Assembly (NCBI RefSeq): GCF_009646335.1
Contig: NZ_WJBU01000003.1
Location: forward strand, 1-64,000
Reading direction: 5' to 3'
Length of the DNA stretch: 64,000 nucleotides
Source of the DNA: Caenimonas koreensis DSM 17982
Lineage (GTDB): Bacteria; Pseudomonadota; Gammaproteobacteria; Burkholderiales; Burkholderiaceae_C
Position 1 is the first letter of the stretch; each line of letters starts with the position of its first letter. The notes beneath the pieces are model-generated. The model was given only the letters and a program-made list of their open reading frames with translations, searched no databases and was not told the DNA's origin. Below are positions 60,807-64,000 of the stretch, piece by piece. Made by a program: the position numbers and the translations under genes.

Positions 60807-62429
60807 TCAGCTCATTGCAGGCAGTTCGACTTCAAAGAGCGTCTGCCCATCTCCGCCGTGCAGCGACACCGTGAGGCTGCGGCTGCGCGCGTCGATGCGC
60901 CCAATGCCAAAGAACTGCAGCCCATCACTCGGTGGGCGGTTCTGCTTCATGCCCGGCGGCAGGCCCACAAACTTCACTTCAGGCCCGAATGTCCTGTCGA
61001 TCTCGCCAGGGCCGAAGGTGCCGGCATTGAGCGGGCCGCCCACAAACTCCCAGAACGGCTTGAAGTTGGTGAAGCGCGCGTTGTCCGGCCGGTAGTGCGT
61101 GGCTGACGCATAGTGCACATCGGCCGTGACCCACACCACGTTGTTGATGTTGTGCTGCTTGATAAAGCCCAGCAGGTCCGCCACCTCCAGCTCGCGGCCT
61201 GATGGCGGGCCATCGTCTGCATTCGCCCACGCTTCGAACGTGCCCTTGGGCACATCAGCGTTCAAGTCGCGCACGACGATCGACAGCGGCATGTCGCTCG
61301 CGATCACCTTCCAGGTAGCGCGCGATGCGAGCAGCGATTGCTTGAGCCAGCGCGTTTGCCCCGGCCCCAGGAAGTCTGCATTGCGATCGCCTGCACCCTG
61401 GCGGTTGGCCGTGTTCGGCCCGCGATAGCTGCGCTCGTCGAGCATGAACACGTCGGCCAGCGGCCCCATGCGGAATGCGCGATAGACCCTCTCCGGATCG
61501 ACGGGGTCAGGGCGCATCGCGTTGTACTCGAACATGGCGCGGTTGGCGCGTGCCGCAAGCAGTGAAGCGCTGCGCTCCTGGTAGCGCGTGTCTTGCGGGC
61601 CGAACTGCTGGTCGGGAAACCAGTTGTTGCGTATTTCGTGATCGTCCCACTGCACGAGCATCGGCACTTCCGCGCAGAAGCGGCGCTTGTTCTCATCGAG
61701 CAGGTTGTACGCAAAGTTGCCGCGAAACTCGTCCAGCGTTTCAGCAACCTTGCTCTTGGCTGGCGTCACAAGGTTCTTCCACACGCTGCCGTCGTCGAGG
61801 CGCACTTCCGGCTGCAAGGGGCCGTCCGCGTAAATCTGGTCGCCTGAGTGGATGAAGAAGTCAGGGTTGAACTTGCGCATCGACTCATACACGCGGTAGC
61901 CACCCCACGCCTCATTGATGCCCCAGCCCTGACCGGCCTCGTCGCCGGAAAAAGCAAACACCAGGTCGCGTGCTTTGATGGGCGGCGTACGAAAGCGACC
62001 GATCAATGGAACGCTGTAGATCTTCGGGTCGGCCAGGTCCTGGAACTGCACGCGGTAGAAGTAGGTTTGCCCCGGTGCGAGATCGCCCACGTCCAGGTGC
62101 GCGGTGAAGTCGCTCGATTCGAGCGCGGCGGGCCCGATGATGCGGCGCGCATCGCCCATGCCCTGCGTAGTGGACAAATCGACCACCATGCGCGCAGAGC
62201 GATCTGCGCGACTCCAGACGACGGCGCGGTTGCCCGTCACGTCGCCGCTCATCACGCCATAGGGCATCTGGGGCCGCGCCTTGTCAGGCGTGACAAGCGC
62301 GGGTGCCTGCCCTTGCGCCAGCACCGCGCGCAAGCCGCCACCCATGCCACCGCCCAGTGCGAGTCCACCTGCGCCGATCAGGCGCAGCGCAGAACGCCGC
62401 GCGAATCGGGATGGCGTGTCGGAATCCAT
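60807..62429 (-). CDS. phoD: PhoD-type alkaline phosphatase/phosphodiesterase
   Basis: A 540-residue Tat-exported metallophosphoesterase; the signal is RFARRSALRLIGAGGLALGG. AAGGAGG lies eight bases before the ATG. Metal-site motifs are FAFSGDEAG, FFIHSGDQIYAD, VQWDDHEIRNNW, VIASDMPLS and VWVTADVHYA. PhoD enzymes release phosphate from mono- and diesters in the periplasm. tag lies 22 bases upstream on the same strand. Phosphate control is likely from the family, but I see no clear Pho box. Confidence 0.93.
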   Translation of the reverse strand: MDSDTPSRFARRSALRLIGAGGLALGGGMGGGLRAVLAQGQAPALVTPDKARPQMPYGVMSGDVTGNRAVVWSRADRSARMVVDLSTTQGMGDARRIIGPAALESSDFTAHLDVGDLAPGQTYFYRVQFQDLADPKIYSVPLIGRFRTPPIKARDLVFAFSGDEAGQGWGINEAWGGYRVYESMRKFNPDFFIHSGDQIYADGPLQPEVRLDDGSVWKNLVTPAKSKVAETLDEFRGNFAYNLLDENKRRFCAEVPMLVQWDDHEIRNNWFPDQQFGPQDTRYQERSASLLAARANRAMFEYNAMRPDPVDPERVYRAFRMGPLADVFMLDERSYRGPNTANRQGAGDRNADFLGPGQTRWLKQSLLASRATWKVIASDMPLSIVVRDLNADVPKGTFEAWANADDGPPSGRELEVADLLGFIKQHNINNVVWVTADVHYASATHYRPDNARFTNFKPFWEFVGGPLNAGTFGPGEIDRTFGPEVKFVGLPPGMKQNRPPSDGLQFFGIGRIDARSRSLTVSLHGGDGQTLFEVELPAMS

Positions 62430-62451
62430 GGAGATGCCTCCTTGTTGGCAG

Positions 62452-63003
62452 TCAGTGTCGCCGCACGCACCCGGCGGAATGATCGTTCACGATTCCCACG
62501 GCCTGCATCCATGCGTAGACGATCGTCGGGCCGACAAACTTGAAGCCGCGCCGCTTCAGCTCTTTGGAAATCGTTTCCGACAGCGGTGTCGATGCGGGCA
62601 CTTTGCCGCCGTCACTCTTGATGACTTTGCCACCTGTGAATGACCAGCAGAAGTCATCAAAGCTCTCGCCGGCTCGCTCCATCTCGCAGTAGATCTGCGC
62701 GCCGCGAATCGTTGCCTCGATCTTGGCGCGCGCGCGGATGATGCCGGGGTTGGCCATCAGGCGTTCGATGTCTGCTTCGCCGAAGCGCGCCACTTTCTTC
62801 GGCTCAAACCCGGCGAATGCCTTGCGAAAGGCCTCGCGCTTTTTCAGCACCGTGATCCACGCGAGCCCGGCCTGGAAGCCTTCGAGCATCAGCATTTCCC
62901 AGAGCATGCGCGAGTCGTGCTGCGGCACGCCCCATTCCTCGTCGTGATAGGCCTGCATCAGCGGGTCATTGCCTGCCCAGGCGCAGCGTTGGATGGTTGT
63001 CAT
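62452..63003 (-). CDS. tag: DNA-3-methyladenine glycosylase I
   Basis: Removes 3-methyladenine from alkylated DNA. The 183-residue protein opens RCAWAGNDPLMQAYHDEEWG with a zinc Cys and His, has the helix-hairpin-helix fold, and ends VNDHSAGCVRR with the other two zinc ligands. I start at MTTIQRCAW (63003); a start eight codons upstream is possible. It probably shares a transcript with phoD. Confidence 0.94.
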   Translation of the reverse strand: MTTIQRCAWAGNDPLMQAYHDEEWGVPQHDSRMLWEMLMLEGFQAGLAWITVLKKREAFRKAFAGFEPKKVARFGEADIERLMANPGIIRARAKIEATIRGAQIYCEMERAGESFDDFCWSFTGGKVIKSDGGKVPASTPLSETISKELKRRGFKFVGPTIVYAWMQAVGIVNDHSAGCVRRH

Positions 63004-63155
63004 GCGAGCGATTGTGACCATGATCACAGGGCAGAAGTGTCAGCTGTAACGAGACATGTTTTGTCAGTCTTCGTTCAGTTTGCCACTGAACCATCGCCGC
63101 CACAGCGATGGAGTTGGATCGCTCGACCGGTTCAATTTCATGAAGGACTCGCCCT

Positions 63156-64000
63156 ATGTCACGAACAAGCGCGCCGGCACGGCGTTGGCCCCTGAACGCT
63201 GTTGCCGCATCAGTGGCACTGATGCTGTCTGCCTGTGGCGGCGGCGAGCCGGAAGACGCCAGCAGTCCACTCGCGCAGGATGCGCGGCCCCTCGCGCAGG
63301 ACGCGCGGCCGCTTGCGCAGGAAGCACGCCCGGTCCTGGCAGCCGCGCCGTCGCCGGCGGTTGCTGCCACCACGGCGCGCATCCAGGAGCAGTCGCAGGA
63401 TCACTGCTTCGTCGTGTCGGGCTCGCCCGTTGCGGGTGCCACGATCGGTCACACGACGTGTGACCAGCCCAACGAGTTGTTCGACGTGCTTCCCGTCGCG
63501 CCCGCAAGCAGCATCGCGCGCCTGCGCCTGTCGGGGTCGTCCCTGTGTGCCGGCGTGAAAAACGCGAAGACCTCCGCCAGTACCAAGCTCGTTCTGGCGG
63601 CTTGCGGCCCGGGTGCAGAACAGCAGTTCGACTTTCGCGCCGTGGCCGGCGGGCGGGTGCAACTCGTCGCGCAGCACTCGGCGTTGTGCCTCGAAGCGCG
63701 CGGCACCACGGCGACCCAGCAGGCCTGCGACACCAGCGCCAAGCGGCTTGCGCAACTCTTCGAACTGGTCGCCGGCACACCCGCACCAACTCCCGCACCA
63801 ACTCCCGCACCAACCCCCGCGCCCACGCCTGCTCCGACACCAGCGCCGACACCTGCGCCCACGCCCGCACCCGCTGCCGCCTGGACGCCGCGCGTTGCCG
63901 ATACCTGGCAGTGGCAACTCACGGGCACGATCAACACGGGCTACGACGTGCTCGTCTACGACATCGACCTGTTCGAGGCGCCGCAGTCCACGATCAATTC
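63156..64000 (+). CDS. GH114-type endo-alpha-1,4-polygalactosaminidase lipoprotein, 5' part
   Basis: Reading frame open from ATG 63156 to the window end (281 codons seen); GAAGGA lies eight bases upstream. The signal peptide has lipobox LSAC at about residue 25. A short repeat of PLAQDAR units follows (about 35-56), then a Cys-containing ricin-like beta-trefoil (about 75-210: DHCFVVSG, QQFDFRAVAGGRVQLV, CLEARG, QLFELVAG), a (Pro-Ala-Pro-Thr)n linker, and the start of a GH114 domain (DTWQWQLTGTINTGYDVLVY). GH114 enzymes cut alpha-1,4-galactosamine polymers such as those in biofilm Pel. The 3' end is missing because the window stops. Confidence 0.85.
   Translation, partial: MSRTSAPARRWPLNAVAASVALMLSACGGGEPEDASSPLAQDARPLAQDARPLAQEARPVLAAAPSPAVAATTARIQEQSQDHCFVVSGSPVAGATIGHTTCDQPNELFDVLPVAPASSIARLRLSGSSLCAGVKNAKTSASTKLVLAACGPGAEQQFDFRAVAGGRVQLVAQHSALCLEARGTTATQQACDTSAKRLAQLFELVAGTPAPTPAPTPAPTPAPTPAPTPAPTPAPTPAPAAAWTPRVADTWQWQLTGTINTGYDVLVYDIDLFEAPQSTIN

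Noticed and set aside
63154..63937. Minus-strand ORFs with VGAG and ELVRELVR repeats at the window end
   Set aside because: They are the reverse of the PAPT linker and PLAQDAR repeats of the plus-strand GH114 gene.

Overview
This window looks like chromosomal DNA of a Burkholderiales bacterium, most likely family Comamonadaceae. The grounds are high GC with strongly biased third positions, a PPi-type phosphofructokinase, a Bug-type solute receptor beside a LysR gene, the folC-dedD-cvpA-purF run, a complete sox cluster of the soxCDYZAXB type, and a GC-rich repeat of a kind I recall from Comamonadaceae genomes. I cannot fix the genus. There is no rRNA operon, IS element, prophage or CRISPR array. 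Coding density is high, with one non-coding stretch over 300 bases (17345-17715).

Left part (1-15148): a minus-strand run prfB (intact programmed +1 frameshift), HAD phosphatase, pepN, pfp; then a DUF2927 peptidase-like protein, an alpha/beta hydrolase divergent from an acyl-CoA ligase, an aldo-keto reductase, a lower-GC orphan ORF, ybaK, plsY, a STAS-like protein, an LTXXQ protein and a PhyH dioxygenase.

Middle-left part (15160-29000), rich in cell-surface genes: an RTX/DUF4214 protein with a small upstream gene and an unusual leader (promoter, short ORF ending Pro-Pro-Gly-Cys, hairpin, terminator), a DNA-binding protein divergent from a GDSL lipoprotein and OmpW, small envelope proteins, an HTH/coiled-coil protein, and a 1287-residue cadherin/Ig/Calx-beta protein whose SGNH esterase-like domain is split by Calx-beta repeats.

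Middle part (29100-50891): LysR-Bug-IlvD/Edd (probable organic or sugar acid use), a ClpP-like protease, an MFS exporter with an extra C-terminal domain, retropepsin and yajQ, murB, a polysaccharide deacetylase, argG, ppnP, a DUF1501/DUF1800 pair, a glycine-zipper lipoprotein-like protein, an ArsC-like protein, folC-dedD-cvpA-purF and gltX. Three tRNA genes (Ala-GGC, Glu-TTC, Asp-GTC) follow gltX.

Right part (51435-60732): a thiosulfate oxidation (Sox) locus, all on the minus strand, in transcription order soxC, soxD, soxY, soxZ, soxA, soxX, terminator, soxB, soxT-like, soxH-like, and an ArsR/SoxR-type regulator with two cysteines. A near-perfect inverted repeat 65 bp upstream of soxC is a good candidate operator for that regulator. 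SoxAX would load thiosulfate on the C-terminal cysteine of SoxY (held by SoxZ), SoxB would release sulfate, and SoxCD would oxidise the sulfane sulfur. PhoD, Tag and the start of a GH114 glycosidase lipoprotein, cut by the window edge, close the region.
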